From NCBI RefSeq assembly GCF_034347425.1, contig NZ_CP133779.1, positions 4,092,001-4,156,000 of the forward strand: a stretch of 64,000 bases of DNA, given 5' to 3'. The notes below the pieces were generated by a model. The model was given only the letters and a program-made list of their open reading frames with translations. It was not told the DNA's origin and searched no databases. Below are positions 37,475 to 48,010 of this stretch, piece by piece (positions within the stretch are counted from its first letter, which is position 1; every line of letters starts with the position of its first letter). The DNA comes from Undibacterium sp. CCC3.4. Lineage in GTDB: Bacteria > Pseudomonadota > Gammaproteobacteria > Burkholderiales > Burkholderiaceae_D. Made by a program: the position numbers and the translations under genes.

Positions 37475-38083
37475 TCAAAACAAATCGATATCGCCGCCAA
37501 CCGGTGCCGTTTTCAGGCGACTGGCGTAATCTTGTTCGCGTTTTCTGAGCGTATCGTTATGTTCGACTTTGAGTTTTTTCACCAGCACTCTGCCGGTATG
37601 CGGAAAAAAGTATACCTTGCGCGGGAAAATATCATTCAAATCTTCGGCGGTCACGCGCATGCGCTCGGCCTTGAGATAATCGAGCACAAAACGAGCATTT
37701 CGTTCGCCCACATTGATGGCGGTAAAACCACGCAGCACGTTACCACCGCCAAACACTTTGGCTTCCAAATTTTCACGCTTGGCACCGGCCTTGAGCAATT
37801 CATTGATCAACACTTCCATCGCATAGGTACCGTAGCGCATCGAAGCCGACACCGGATTATCGACATCGCCGCCCGTATCGGGCAGCATGAAGTGGTTCAT
37901 CCCACCGACCCCGGAGACACGGTCGCGGATACACGCCGACACACAAGAGCCGAGCACGGTGACGATTAACATGTCCTTCTTCGTGAAGTAAAATTCACCA
38001 GGCAATATTTTCGCGGCATCGCAATCGAAGGTGCGGTCGTAATAAATGTTTGTTGCGAAATGCTCTTCGCTTAATGTACTCAT
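37475..38083 (-). CDS. cheD: Chemoreceptor glutamine deamidase CheD
   Basis: Deamidates glutamines in chemoreceptor helices. The catalytic Cys and His are in [12 protein letters not shown] and G-G-M-N-H-F-M-L-P. It has 202 residues with the usual C-terminal extension. Its start overlaps the end of cheR by four bases (ATGA), so the two modification enzymes are translated together. Confidence 0.96.
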   Translation of the reverse strand: MSTLSEEHFATNIYYDRTFDCDAAKILPGEFYFTKKDMLIVTVLGSCVSACIRDRVSGVGGMNHFMLPDTGGDVDNPVSASMRYGTYAMEVLINELLKAGAKRENLEAKVFGGGNVLRGFTAINVGERNARFVLDYLKAERMRVTAEDLNDIFPRKVYFFPHTGRVLVKKLKVEHNDTLRKREQDYASRLKTAPVGGDIDLF

Positions 38084-38967
38084 GAGCCACCTTTATGCAG
38101 ATGATGTGCGGTCCCGGCGCGCTTGGCAGCGAGTTCATAGACCGTCTTTCCACGCAGTTTAAAATCATCCGACACATAGAGAAAGTTCTCAGAATGCCCG
38201 GCAAACAGCAAGCCGTCGGGTTTCATCAAAGGAACAAATTTTTTGAGAATATTTCCCTGTGTGGGCTTATCAAAATAAATCATCACGTTGCGACAAAATA
38301 TCGCATCGAACGGCCCCTTCAAGGCCCAACTGCCGTCCAGCAAATTCAATTGTTTGAAGCTGATCAGATCACGCAATTCTTGCCGCACCCGTACCAGCCC
38401 TTCTTGCTCACCCTTACCCTTGAGAAAAAATTTCTTAACCCGTTCCGGCGTCATTTTTTCGATACGATCAAGGTTATAGACACCGCGCGCAGCGGTACTG
38501 AGCACATTGGTATCGATATCGGTGGCGATGATTTGTACCGGCGGTTTAAGCGTACCAAAGGCTTCGCAGATGGTCATCGCAATCGAATACGGCTCTTCCC
38601 CGGTAGAACTGGCGGAACACCAGACCTGCAACTGATCGCGCCGCCCTTTTACATGCTCAGCAAGCAGCGGGAAATGGTGCTCTTCGCGAAAAAATGAAGT
38701 CAAATTCGTCGTCAGAGCATTCGTGAAAGCTTCCCATTCGTCGCTATCTTGCTGACGTTCGAGCGCGTCCAAGTATTGCGCGAAGGAATTCATACCAAGC
38801 GCGCGCAAACGCCGTGCCAAGCGGCTATACACCATTTCTTGCTTGCTTTCGGCCAGCGAAATGCCGGCTTTTTTATAAATCAACTCACGCACTCGGTCGA
38901 AATCGCGGGAAGTAAAATCAAATTCCTTTGATGTCTCAGCCTTTTCTCTTGGCGCTATTTTTATCAT
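38080..38967 (-). CDS. cheR: Chemoreceptor methyltransferase CheR
   Basis: SAM-dependent glutamyl O-methyltransferase of 295 residues. It has the N-terminal helical CheR_N domain (about 20-80) and a Rossmann methyltransferase domain with [13 protein letters not shown], the D-I-D-T-N-V-L block and [10 protein letters not shown]. It follows the receptor gene by 66 bases and overlaps cheD. Confidence 0.96.
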   Translation of the reverse strand: MIKIAPREKAETSKEFDFTSRDFDRVRELIYKKAGISLAESKQEMVYSRLARRLRALGMNSFAQYLDALERQQDSDEWEAFTNALTTNLTSFFREEHHFPLLAEHVKGRRDQLQVWCSASSTGEEPYSIAMTICEAFGTLKPPVQIIATDIDTNVLSTAARGVYNLDRIEKMTPERVKKFFLKGKGEQEGLVRVRQELRDLISFKQLNLLDGSWALKGPFDAIFCRNVMIYFDKPTQGNILKKFVPLMKPDGLLFAGHSENFLYVSDDFKLRGKTVYELAAKRAGTAHHLHKGGS

Positions 38968-39033
38968 TCATTGCTTTCCGAAAAGGACAGTCAAACCTAC
39001 CAGCACAAACCAATCAAAGCAATATGGTCTGCT

Positions 39034-40797
39034 TTAAAATTCTTCCCAACCATCATTGTCATGCGCAGCTGCGCTGGCTTTGCTCGAACTCGCTGTGCTT
39101 GCGCTGGCCTTACTCACTCTGGCCACACTTTGCGTCAGCTTGCCCGGCACGGCTTTGCGTATGCCAGCTTTCGGCAATACCGGTGCCGGCCGGCTCAGCG
39201 GTTCGACGCGCGTCAGACGGGCTGTGGTCGCCGGCACTTTGGCGGCGGCTGCACCGTTGAGCAAGAATACACTGACCGATTGCGCCAGAGTGACTGCTTG
39301 TTCTTCCATACTTTCGGCGGCAGCGGCAGCTTGTTCGACCAGCGCGGCATTTTGCTGGGTCATTTCATCCATCTGCGTGATGGCCAAATTAACTTGCTCA
39401 ATCCCGGCACTCTGCTCTTGGCTGGCGGCGGTAATTTCACTCATGATGTCGGCTACATGCTGGACGCTGGTGACGATTTCATCCATCGTTTTACCGGCTT
39501 CATCAACCAATTTACTGCCTTGGTCGACCTTATCGACGGAATCGCCGATCAATGATTTGATTTCTTTCGCGGCACTGGCACTGCGCTGTGCCAGGTTGCG
39601 CACTTCTGCTGCCACGACCGCGAAACCACGGCCCTGCTCACCGGCACGGGCAGCTTCAACTGCAGCATTGAGCGCCAAAATATTGGTTTGAAAGGCGATG
39701 CCATCGATGACGCCGATGATGTCGACGATTTTGCGTGAGCTTTCCTTGATCGAGCCCATGGTACTGACCACTTGACTGACCACCGCCCCACCCTTGACTG
39801 CCACACCAGTCGCCGAAACCACTAATTGATTGGCCTGACGGGCATTATCGGCATTCTGACGCACGGTACTGGTCAATTCTTCCATCGAGCTGGCGGTTTC
39901 TTCGAGCGAGCTGGCTTGCGACTCAGTGCGACTGGACAAATCGGCATTCCCAGAGGCGATTTCCTGCGCCGCAACGGTAATGGTTTCGGTGCCGATGCGA
40001 ACTTGACCAACCGTAGCGGCCAAGCTGTCATTCATATTTTTCAAAGCCAGTAACAGCAAGGCGACTTCGTCCTGGCCGCTGACTTGCACATCACTGCGCA
40101 GATCGCCGCTGGCCACGGTCTCAGCCAAGCTCAAGGCTTCCAATAAAGGCTTGGTAATGCTGTTGGTCAGTATCCAGGCAAAGAATGCGCCGATTGCCAC
40201 TGCCAGCAACATGACCGCATACAAAATATACGATAAGCGTGCGCCAGCCTTAGCCGAGGTTTCGAAGACTTGATTCGAGGTTTCGCCCTGCAAATCGACC
40301 AGGCTGTTGATGGCGACGATCGCCTTACTGCTCAGCGGTTCAAGCACGCCCGAAATAATTTTGACCGCGCCCTCGCCATTGAAAGCCAGCGCTTGGCCGA
40401 CCGCATCTTTGAACGGTTGTTCGATTTGTTTATCGAGCAAGGCCACATCGCTGAGGATTTTCTTTTCCTCTTCGCTCAAGCCTAAGGCCGCTAACTTTTC
40501 CTTGGCTTCCTGATAGCGCGCGCGCTGCGCTTTGACCCGAGTTTCTTCTTTTTGCATCTCGCCGACATCGGACTGAATGCCGATGTTACGCATCGCGATA
40601 CCGCCCTCATAAAGGGAACTCTTCATGGCATTGGCCAACACTTGCTTCTGATTGGCCAGCTTAAGGTTATCGGCCATTTCATTACGATTGGCCGAATTCA
40701 AGGAACTCACCAGCAGCATGACAGCGATGAGACCGATAAGAATAAATGCGAATCCGAAGCCGAGTCTGGTTCCGATTTTAAGGTTACGTAAATTCAT
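39034..40797 (-). CDS. Methyl-accepting chemotaxis protein with C-terminal pentapeptide
   Basis: Inner-membrane receptor of about 587 residues: TM1 (about 10-32), a four-helix-bundle periplasmic sensor, TM2 (about 190-212), HAMP, and the cytoplasmic signalling hairpin with [20 protein letters not shown]. The protein ends in G-W-E-E-F, resembling the N-W-E-T-F tether that recruits CheR and CheB. I start at the ATG 40797, which has a GGAG ribosome site and begins just before the transmembrane helix; the longer frame adds 19 residues with no family match. Its ligand is not evident. Confidence 0.93.
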   Translation of the reverse strand: MNLRNLKIGTRLGFGFAFILIGLIAVMLLVSSLNSANRNEMADNLKLANQKQVLANAMKSSLYEGGIAMRNIGIQSDVGEMQKEETRVKAQRARYQEAKEKLAALGLSEEEKKILSDVALLDKQIEQPFKDAVGQALAFNGEGAVKIISGVLEPLSSKAIVAINSLVDLQGETSNQVFETSAKAGARLSYILYAVMLLAVAIGAFFAWILTNSITKPLLEALSLAETVASGDLRSDVQVSGQDEVALLLLALKNMNDSLAATVGQVRIGTETITVAAQEIASGNADLSSRTESQASSLEETASSMEELTSTVRQNADNARQANQLVVSATGVAVKGGAVVSQVVSTMGSIKESSRKIVDIIGVIDGIAFQTNILALNAAVEAARAGEQGRGFAVVAAEVRNLAQRSASAAKEIKSLIGDSVDKVDQGSKLVDEAGKTMDEIVTSVQHVADIMSEITAASQEQSAGIEQVNLAITQMDEMTQQNAALVEQAAAAAESMEEQAVTLAQSVSVFLLNGAAAAKVPATTARLTRVEPLSRPAPVLPKAGIRKAVPGKLTQSVARVSKASASTASSSKASAAAHDNDGWEEF

Positions 40798-40881
40798 ACA
40801 TTCATCTCCGTGATGAGCAAACATCTTTATTATATTAACAACGGCACAGCCCAATAAAACGATACAAATTATTTACATTGT

Positions 40882-41397
40882 TTAGGCCGGCGTATCCACC
40901 AAGCCCATTTCCGGGCTCGACATCAATTTATCGATATCGACCAGTATCAACATGCGGTCCTCGAGCGTTCCCAGGCCGATCAAAAAGTCGGTACTGAAGG
41001 TGGTGCCCATTTCCGGCGCAGCGCGCACTTGCCCGGGCAGTAAGGTCGTCACATCGGAAACGCTGTCAACCACCATGCCGACAATACGTCCGCCGATATT
41101 GAGAATGATGACGACGGTGAATTGATCGTAGGTCGGACTACCGAGATTGAATTTAATGCGCATGTCCACCACCGGAACGATGATGCCGCGCAGATTGATC
41201 ACTCCTTTCAAGAAGTCCGGGGCATTAGCGATGCGCGTGACCGCTTCGTAGCCGCGGATTTCTTGCACCTTCAGAATATCGATACCATATTCTTCATTCC
41301 CGAGTGTGAATGCGAGAAACTCATGCCCGGCAATGTCGGCATCGAGCTGATTCGACGTCGCATTGGCGTCATGCGATTGGTGTGAGTCTTGCGTCAT
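40882..41397 (-). CDS. cheW: Chemotaxis coupling protein CheW
   Basis: Couples receptors to CheA in the signalling array. The 171 residues form the SH3-like CheW fold, with [15 protein letters not shown], the [13 protein letters not shown] block and V-D-S-V-S-D-V. It lies 45 bases after cheA. Confidence 0.96.
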   Translation of the reverse strand: MTQDSHQSHDANATSNQLDADIAGHEFLAFTLGNEEYGIDILKVQEIRGYEAVTRIANAPDFLKGVINLRGIIVPVVDMRIKFNLGSPTYDQFTVVIILNIGGRIVGMVVDSVSDVTTLLPGQVRAAPEMGTTFSTDFLIGLGTLEDRMLILVDIDKLMSSPEMGLVDTPA

Positions 41398-41442
41398 TTC
41401 TGATCCTTCAAATAAGATTTTTTATTTTTTCTGTGTACGGCG

Positions 41443-43464
41443 TTACTTAGTCGAGCGCAGCAAGGCGGCAACGTCAAGAATCAACGCTACCCCACCGTCA
41501 CCGAGAATGGTGGCACCGGAGACGCCGGGAATTTTTTTATAATTCGATTCAATATTTTTCACCACCACTTGCTGCTGACCGACCAAGTCATCGACAAACA
41601 AAGCGGCCTTCTTACCATCGACTTCGACAATCACAATAATGCCCTCAGCAGGGTCGAGAAACTTCGGTTCCAGCGCAAACAACTGGTACAGTGGCACCAG
41701 CGGCAAATATTCTCCGCGCACTTTGATGACCGTACCCTTGCCATTGACCTCCTTGACATCTTCGCGGGCCGGTTGCAGCGATTCGACCACGAAACCAAGT
41801 GGCAGGATGTAAATTTCCTCGCCCAAGCGAATCGACATGCCATCGAGAATTGCCAAGGTTAAGGGCAGCGAAATCATGATCGTGGTGCCGTAACCTTTGG
41901 CCGAACGAATATCAACCACGCCGCCCATGGCGGAGATATTACGCTTGACTACATCCATGCCAACGCCGCGCCCGGACACGTCAGTCACGATTTCTGCGGT
42001 CGAAAAACCCGGCGCGAAAATAAGTTGCCAGACTTCAGAATCGGACATCGCATCCGAAACGGCCAAACCATTCTGACTGGCTTTGGCGAGAATTTTGTCA
42101 CGATGTAAGCCGCCGCCATCATCGCTCACTTCGATCACGATATTGCCACCTTGATGCACTGCCGACAAGGATAATCGTCCGGTTTCAAACTTTCCGGCGG
42201 CAGAGCGCACGGCCGGCATTTCTATACCATGGTCGATGCTGTTTCTGACCAAATGCGTGAGCGGATCGACGATGCGTTCAATCAGCCCCTTATCGAGTTC
42301 AGTCGAGGCACCATAAGTAACGAATTCGACTTTCTTGCCAAGCTTGGTGGCGAGATCGCGCACCATGCGCGGAAAACGCGAAAATACATAGTCCATCGGC
42401 ATCATGCGGATTGACATCACCGCTTCTTGCAGATCACGGGTATTGCGGGTCAAGTGCGAGACACTGCTGAGCAGACGCTCATTGGCAATCGGGTCGAGCT
42501 CTTGGGTACGCTGTTCCAGCATCGCTTGCGTAATCACCAGCTCACCGATTAAGTTAATGAGCTGATCGACCTTCTCTATACCCACCCGTATGGTCGATTG
42601 CTCCTGCGTTGCATGTACCTTTTCCTGCTCTTTTTTAGGCAACGGCTTTACTTCGACTGGCACGATCGGTGCCAATACCGGTGCCACCGCAGCAGCCGCC
42701 CCTTCGAGTGGCGGAAACATGGCATCGAGCGGCTCGAAAAAGCCGTAGCCAAGCTCGTCGTCGCTCAGCGTCGGTGCCGCAGGCGCGACAGCGATGCTTT
42801 CTTCGCTGATAATCAGGCAATCCGGATTGAGAATGAAAGAACAGATGGAAATGATGTCATCGCGCCCTTCATTGGTACGTAAGTGCAGTACCACACGGTT
42901 ACCCTCGTCGGCGGCGCGAGTGATCGCACCGAGCAAGCCGAGCTCGGCCATCAGCGCAACTGCATCATCAGGACTGACATCGGGTAATTCAACCTTGAAC
43001 GCCAACTGGTAATCAAGCTCGTCCGCATCATGCGCATGGGTCGGTAAGGAAATCACTGGCGGCGCAATCGGCAAGCTATCTTGCGACAGCGATTGCAACA
43101 ACATCCGCACATCGGCCACGGCATCCTGATCGACCGGCGTACCGAGGCGATGACCATCGAGCTGCATCTTGAGTATATCTTTGGCAATCAAAAAGGCATC
43201 GACATGCTCGGCCGTCAGCGCCATTTCACCCTTGCGTATTTTATCGAGCAATGACTCCAACACATGCGTGACTTCCGTCATATCGTTCAAGCCGAACGTC
43301 GAGGCGCCCCCCTTGATCGAATGCGCGGCGCGAAAAATCGCGTTCAAATCCTCCGGATCGGGCGCGGAAAGATCGACTGCAAGTAACAGTTTTTCTTTCT
43401 CGGCCAAAAGCTCATCCGCCTCGTCAAAAAAGACTTGGAAAAACTGACTCATGTCAATCGTCAT
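41443..43464 (-). CDS. cheA: Chemotaxis histidine kinase CheA (copy 2, main che operon)
   Basis: 673 residues with the full five-domain layout: P1 (His48 in A-A-H-S-I-K-G-G), a P2-like CheY-binding region (about 150-240), P3 (S-T-I-R-V-G-I-E-K-V-D-Q-L-I-N-L-I-G-E), P4 ATPase (L-V-R-N-S-I-D-H-G, D-D-G-G-G-L, G-R-G-V-G-M-D-V-V) and P5. Unlike copy 1 at 4782-6632 it has a candidate P2 and sits with cheW, receptor and both cheY genes, so it is the likely motor-controlling kinase. Confidence 0.96.
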   Translation of the reverse strand: MTIDMSQFFQVFFDEADELLAEKEKLLLAVDLSAPDPEDLNAIFRAAHSIKGGASTFGLNDMTEVTHVLESLLDKIRKGEMALTAEHVDAFLIAKDILKMQLDGHRLGTPVDQDAVADVRMLLQSLSQDSLPIAPPVISLPTHAHDADELDYQLAFKVELPDVSPDDAVALMAELGLLGAITRAADEGNRVVLHLRTNEGRDDIISICSFILNPDCLIISEESIAVAPAAPTLSDDELGYGFFEPLDAMFPPLEGAAAAVAPVLAPIVPVEVKPLPKKEQEKVHATQEQSTIRVGIEKVDQLINLIGELVITQAMLEQRTQELDPIANERLLSSVSHLTRNTRDLQEAVMSIRMMPMDYVFSRFPRMVRDLATKLGKKVEFVTYGASTELDKGLIERIVDPLTHLVRNSIDHGIEMPAVRSAAGKFETGRLSLSAVHQGGNIVIEVSDDGGGLHRDKILAKASQNGLAVSDAMSDSEVWQLIFAPGFSTAEIVTDVSGRGVGMDVVKRNISAMGGVVDIRSAKGYGTTIMISLPLTLAILDGMSIRLGEEIYILPLGFVVESLQPAREDVKEVNGKGTVIKVRGEYLPLVPLYQLFALEPKFLDPAEGIIVIVEVDGKKAALFVDDLVGQQQVVVKNIESNYKKIPGVSGATILGDGGVALILDVAALLRSTK

Positions 43465-43516
43465 TATTACACTCCGAGATTTACATTGGCACGCTGAAAA
43501 GACACCTCAGCGCGTG

Positions 43517-43882
43517 TTAACCAATCACTTTCTTCACTACTTCAGTCAGCTTTTGTGGATCGAACGGCTTGACCAGCCAGCCATTGGCACCGGCGGCCCG
43601 GCCCTTGGCTTTCATGTCATCGCTCGACTCGGTAGTCAGCATCAAAATCGGCACCCGTTGATAGGTCGCCAAACCACGCAGGGATTTGATCAAGGTCAGA
43701 CCATCCATGCGCGGCATATTCTGATCGGTCAGCACCAGATCGACCACCTGGTTTCTGGCCTTCTCCAAACCATCCTGGCCGTCGACGGCTTCAATCACTT
43801 GATAACCGGCAGCCTTCAGGCTGAAGGCGACCATTTGCCGCAAGGAACCTGAATCATCCACCGCTAAAATTGTCTTGGCCAT
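43517..43882 (-). CDS. Second CheY-like response regulator
   Basis: 121-residue stand-alone receiver with D9/D10, phospho-acceptor Asp53 in V-L-T-D-Q-N-M-P-R-M-D-G and lysine in V-K-P-F-D. It lies directly upstream of cheA and downstream of the CheZ-like gene. Motor switch or phosphate sink are both possible; the split of the two CheY roles is not readable from sequence. Confidence 0.9.
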   Translation of the reverse strand: MAKTILAVDDSGSLRQMVAFSLKAAGYQVIEAVDGQDGLEKARNQVVDLVLTDQNMPRMDGLTLIKSLRGLATYQRVPILMLTTESSDDMKAKGRAAGANGWLVKPFDPQKLTEVVKKVIG

Positions 43883-43969
43883 AATTACTCCGTTTTACAA
43901 ATTATAGGCATGTGCCCAGAGAGTTACGCGTGCGTATTTGGCACGCCGTCTGACGATACCGCCAGCGGT

Positions 43970-44518
43970 TTAAAATAATTCAATCTCACCGCTGTCCAAA
44001 TGTTTTTGATGCACCGCTTTGCGCAGTAAACTTTTCAAGTCACCACTTTGCTTTTCCAAACGCAGCGTGGTTTGCTTAAGTAAATGCGCGATATCGTCAC
44101 CATCGGTATCTTGGCCGATATCTTGACTGACTACGCCCAGCGCAGTAAGCACTTCACGCAAACCTTCGCAACGTTGCATGGTGCGTGAAATCAGCTGACT
44201 GGTTAAGTCTTGGAATTGCAGACTGGTCACCGCCGAATTGATGTGCTGGGAAATTTCGAGCTGAATAGAGCGCAAGCGCTCGACGCTTTCCGGTGCCACA
44301 TAGCCGCCACCAATGATCAAGCTGATTTCTTCCTGCTCTTTGGAAACGGCAGCATGCAGCGCCATAAAACTGACACCTAACTTCTCTATGGCTTCACCAA
44401 GCAGTATCGCCGTTTGTGCCAAATCGGTTTCCACTTCAGACAAATGTTCGCTACCGTGGTCAGAAACCCCGGACAACAATTGTTTGACTTGCGACCCCAG
44501 TAATTTCTTTGTGGACAT
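43970..44518 (-). CDS. CheZ-like putative phosphatase
   Basis: 182 residues, mostly helical. The centre reads L-Q-F-Q-D-L-T-S-Q-L-I-S-R-T, which repeats the CheZ active-site signature D-x-x-x-Q (Asp104, Gln108) in the same helix context as the two full CheZ proteins. It lacks the CheY-docking tail and ends G-E-I-E-L-F. I start at the ATG 44518; a GTG three codons earlier is possible. It stands between motB and a cheY gene. The function as a CheY-P phosphatase is inference from this motif. Confidence 0.6.
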   Translation of the reverse strand: MSTKKLLGSQVKQLLSGVSDHGSEHLSEVETDLAQTAILLGEAIEKLGVSFMALHAAVSKEQEEISLIIGGGYVAPESVERLRSIQLEISQHINSAVTSLQFQDLTSQLISRTMQRCEGLREVLTALGVVSQDIGQDTDGDDIAHLLKQTTLRLEKQSGDLKSLLRKAVHQKHLDSGEIELF

Positions 44519-44566
44519 CTTCAGCACCTTATCTGCGTAATTTATTCTGTTTTGCGACTTGCAGTG

Positions 44567-45496
44567 CTATTTTCCTGATTTGACAGAGACTTCCGTACCA
44601 GCATCTGCCTCCGTGATCACTTCGACAGATCCACCATCCTGCGAAGCAGATTCTTCGGCCTTCTTATTCATCACAATAATGCTGATGCGACGATTAATGG
44701 GATTGAACGCATCTTTTTTATCAAACAGAACCGATGAGGATAAGCCGACTACCCGCAACACCTTGGTTTCATTCATCCCACCCAAAATCAATTCGCGCCG
44801 CGAGGCATTGGCACGGTCGGCCGACAGTTCCCAATTACTGTAGCCTTTTTCACCGATCCCGTAAGGCGAGGCATCGGTATGTCCGGACAAGCTGATACGA
44901 TTCGGCACATCATTGAGAGCCTTGCCAATTTCGCGCAGGATCTCGCGCGTGTACGGTTGCAAATCAGCCTTGGCCGAGGCAAACATTGGCCGATTCTGTT
45001 CGTCCACCATTTGTATGCGCAAACCTTCGGTCGTAATATCGAGCAAAAGCTGGTTCTTAAATTGTTTCAAGCCGGGATTGGCGTCGATCGCCGCCTCTAT
45101 CTTGGCTTTCAATACTTTCAAACGATCGCCGTCAACCTTCGCCAACGCTGCTTCAGCGGCCTGCAAGTTGTAAGTTTTCTTCTGCATTTCGACATCGCCT
45201 TTACGGTTCTGCCCATCACGCAAACTCAAATCCTTACCGCCACCTTTGATCACACTGGAACTGTCACCACTGCCATCGCCACCGGCCATGGCCACTTTCA
45301 AAGGCGTTTGGAAATATTCGGCGATCCCTTGTAAATTTCCTTTCGCCGTCGAGCCGAGCAACCACATCAGCAAGAAAAAAGCCATCATCGCCGTCACAAA
45401 GTCGGCATAGGCAATTTTCCATGCCCCGCCGTGATGACCACCGGCGACCTTCTTGATCCGTTTGACGACAATCGGCCTTAATTCTTCATTTGCCAT
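44567..45496 (-). CDS. motB: Flagellar stator protein MotB
   Basis: Peptidoglycan-anchored stator subunit of 309 residues. A single transmembrane helix carries the proton-binding Asp32 in K-I-A-Y-A-D-F-V-T-A-M-M-A-F-F, and a C-terminal OmpA-like domain holds I-S-L-S-G-H-T-D-A-S-P-Y. An aspartate with a MotA partner points to a proton-driven motor. It is 21 bases after motA. Confidence 0.97.
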   Translation of the reverse strand: MANEELRPIVVKRIKKVAGGHHGGAWKIAYADFVTAMMAFFLLMWLLGSTAKGNLQGIAEYFQTPLKVAMAGGDGSGDSSSVIKGGGKDLSLRDGQNRKGDVEMQKKTYNLQAAEAALAKVDGDRLKVLKAKIEAAIDANPGLKQFKNQLLLDITTEGLRIQMVDEQNRPMFASAKADLQPYTREILREIGKALNDVPNRISLSGHTDASPYGIGEKGYSNWELSADRANASRRELILGGMNETKVLRVVGLSSSVLFDKKDAFNPINRRISIIVMNKKAEESASQDGGSVEVITEADAGTEVSVKSGK

Positions 45497-45517
45497 AGCA
45501 AAACCTTGTCCGTCTTC

Positions 45518-46378
45518 TTATTTTGATTTCGATTGCTTGATATGATCTTCAAGCTCACTGAAAGTCGGTCGCTCGGTCGAATACAAGACTTTGCGCCCGA
45601 ATTCCACCGCTAAGGCCGGCGCATAGCCGTTCAAACTGGCGAGCAGCGTGACCTTGATACATTGAAAGGTTTTTGACGACTCATCGAGTTGCTGCTCCAT
45701 GAGACCGGACAAAGGCCCGACGAAACCATAGGCAAGCAAAATACCGAGGAAAGTACCGACCAGCGCATGGGCGATCAAGATACCGAGTTCAGCCGGCGGA
45801 ATCCCGACCGACTCCATGGTGTGCACCACCCCCATCACCGCCGCGACAATACCGAAAGCGGGCAAACCATCACCGAGCTTGGCGATGAAATGCACCGGCA
45901 CGGCCGATTCATGGTGATGCGTCTCGAGTTCGTTATCCATCAAGTTTTCGATCTGCATGGCATCCATATTTCCCGATACCATCAGGCGCAGGTAATCGCA
46001 GATGAATTCCATCATATGATGGTCATGCACAATCGCTGGATATTTACTGAATAAAGGGCTGTCGTCAGGCTTTTCGATATCGCCTTCGATCGACATCAAG
46101 CCTTCTTTGCGTACCTTGGTGAGTACGTCGAACAGCATGGTCATCAATTCCATATACAAACCCTTGGTGTATTTGGAACCTTTAAACAAACTCGGGAAAG
46201 CTTTCAGCGTAGCCTTGAGGCTTTTTGCATTATTTCCGACCAAGGAAGCGCCGACTGCCGCCCCGCCTATCATCAGCAACTCCAAGGGCTGAAACAATAC
46301 GGCCAAATGGCCACCCGCCATGGCGAAGCCACCGAATACCGAGCCCATTACGACAATATAGCCGACGATCACTAACAC
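45518..46378 (-). CDS. motA: Flagellar stator protein MotA
   Basis: Polytopic stator subunit of 286 residues with four hydrophobic segments, G-S-V-F-G-G-F at the N-terminus and P-A-F-G-I-V-A-A-V-M-G-V-V-H in the proton path. Start is GTG at 46378, supported by a strong GAGGAG ribosome site eight bases away. The 191 bases between it and the methyltransferase gene hold the ribosome site and possibly a separate promoter that I could not define. Confidence 0.96.
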   Translation of the reverse strand: MLVIVGYIVVMGSVFGGFAMAGGHLAVLFQPLELLMIGGAAVGASLVGNNAKSLKATLKAFPSLFKGSKYTKGLYMELMTMLFDVLTKVRKEGLMSIEGDIEKPDDSPLFSKYPAIVHDHHMMEFICDYLRLMVSGNMDAMQIENLMDNELETHHHESAVPVHFIAKLGDGLPAFGIVAAVMGVVHTMESVGIPPAELGILIAHALVGTFLGILLAYGFVGPLSGLMEQQLDESSKTFQCIKVTLLASLNGYAPALAVEFGRKVLYSTERPTFSELEDHIKQSKSK

Positions 46379-46569
46379 GGAAATTACTCCTCAAAATAAC
46401 AGAATTTGCTTTCAGAAAGCGCTCAAAACGCGGCTCTGAACTTGCTTGTAGCAATGATATCAGCCCAGCCGACAGGAAACACCTGCTATTGACGCAATTT
46501 ATGGCGAAAACAAAATATTTCTTTAAAAAAACGTTCGCCATACAACAGCAGAGGCGCAGCAGACGCGCA

Positions 46570-47373
46570 TCAGAGCTGCCAGACATACAAAGGCGGCGCA
46601 CCCTGCTCGCTTTCAAGGATCAAATCTGCCTGAACACCGGGAATAGAAAACTCGTAACTAAGAAACCATGACCCTGGCGGCATCTCATTTTGGACCTTAT
46701 TCCAAATTTCAGGCATCACAACGGGTGATAAATAGGCGAAAACAACATTAAATTTTGCAAAATCGAGGGTTTCATACCGTCCGAAGCGGCAAGCGACGTT
46801 GTCCTGTCGATGCCAGCGCTGCTTGAGTGCACTCACCGCCCAAGGCACCAAGGCCACCTCTATCCCACTCAAACGCCAATGCGCACGCGCCTTGCCGAGC
46901 GCAAACAAGAGCCCGCCGAGACCACTGCCGACATCGAGAAAATGCAAGGATGGTTCGGCCGGCAGCAAATCCAGCACTTGTTTGGGGAGACTGGCACGAG
47001 AGGGGTAATAAGGCACGCGGGTGGCAACAATTGCACCAAAGCTAATGAAGAGCAATAAAAATGCCGCCAAGCTAAAAAGCGGCGGCAATTGCCAAGTCAA
47101 GGCGGCAACGAAGGCGAGCGGAAATAATACTTCGATCACTACCCACCACCATGCCAAGCCACGCCAAGCGGCTAAGCCCGCGGCCAGACTCGCGTGCGCG
47201 AGTAGGACTAACCATGGATGAGGCAGCGCTACGCCAGCAGCTTTGAGGGTAAAGCACAGGCCCACTGAAATGAGTAAGGCCAGCAATTGCGCCAGCAAGG
47301 CCGAGCAAGCGGCAGAGCGCGACGCAGACTGAGAAGAAGGAGGAATGACAGAGTCAGCGGACAGCAATGCCAA
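46570..47373 (-). CDS. Membrane-anchored class I SAM methyltransferase
   Basis: 267 residues. The N-terminal 115 residues contain about four hydrophobic helices; the remainder is a Rossmann methyltransferase with motif I H-F-L-D-V-G-S-G-L-G-G and a following acidic S-G-I-E-V. The start is TTG at 47373, with GGGGGA just before it and 21 bases after the flhC stop. It lies inside the flhDC-motAB unit on the same strand. I do not recognise the substrate; a membrane or envelope target is suggested only by the anchor. Confidence 0.7.
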   Translation of the reverse strand: MALLSADSVIPPSSQSASRSAACSALLAQLLALLISVGLCFTLKAAGVALPHPWLVLLAHASLAAGLAAWRGLAWWWVVIEVLFPLAFVAALTWQLPPLFSLAAFLLLFISFGAIVATRVPYYPSRASLPKQVLDLLPAEPSLHFLDVGSGLGGLLFALGKARAHWRLSGIEVALVPWAVSALKQRWHRQDNVACRFGRYETLDFAKFNVVFAYLSPVVMPEIWNKVQNEMPPGSWFLSYEFSIPGVQADLILESEQGAPPLYVWQL

Positions 47374-47394
47374 AAGGATCCCCCGGGAAAATGT

Positions 47395-47949
47395 TTAAGC
47401 GACCATCTCCATTTCGGCATCAAGCTCTTTAGCTCGCTTGGTTTTACCGGCACGCGATGGAACATGGCACAGGCCACAGCGGTAATGATCGTGCAAATCA
47501 AGCGCATGTGCAACAAATTGACCGTTGCATTCACAACATTTTGCAAATGTCAGCATTTTTCCATCAAAAAAGCGCACCAAGGTCCATGCCCGCGTCAAAG
47601 ACAGCAGGGCTTCATCGGCGGAAATACAACCAACCTGCTCGAGATAGAGGCGGTAAGCTTTGACGATTGCTTCTATGCCAGTAATCTCTGCATGTTCATT
47701 GAGATACTTATAAATATTCATGAACAGGGAAGAATGAATATTTGGCTGCCAGGTCGTGAACCAATCTGTAGAGAAAGGCAACATCCCTTTAGGTGGAGAG
47801 ACACCCTTTAATTCTTTGTAAATTTTCAACAGGCGTTCACGCGACAAGGATGTTTCTGACTCCAGCAACTGCAAGCGCGCACCCAAGTTAACCAGGTCGA
47901 TTGCCAATTGAATTTCATGCGCTTCGTTCACTACACTTTTGCCAGCCAT
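47395..47949 (-). CDS. flhC: Flagellar transcriptional activator FlhC
   Basis: Zinc-binding subunit of the FlhD4C2 master regulator of flagellar genes. The 184 residues include the N-terminal DNA-contact region (L-I-E-/L-E-S-E-T-S-L-S-R-E-R-L-L-K-I-Y) and the zinc cysteines in C-C-E-C-N-G and Y-R-C-G-L-C. It is 61 bases after flhD. Confidence 0.96.
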   Translation of the reverse strand: MAGKSVVNEAHEIQLAIDLVNLGARLQLLESETSLSRERLLKIYKELKGVSPPKGMLPFSTDWFTTWQPNIHSSLFMNIYKYLNEHAEITGIEAIVKAYRLYLEQVGCISADEALLSLTRAWTLVRFFDGKMLTFAKCCECNGQFVAHALDLHDHYRCGLCHVPSRAGKTKRAKELDAEMEMVA

Positions 47950-48010
47950 AATCGTCTCCGTTGAGCTTATTGAGTTAATTGCGTTAATTGAATTAATCTA
48001 ATAATTACAA

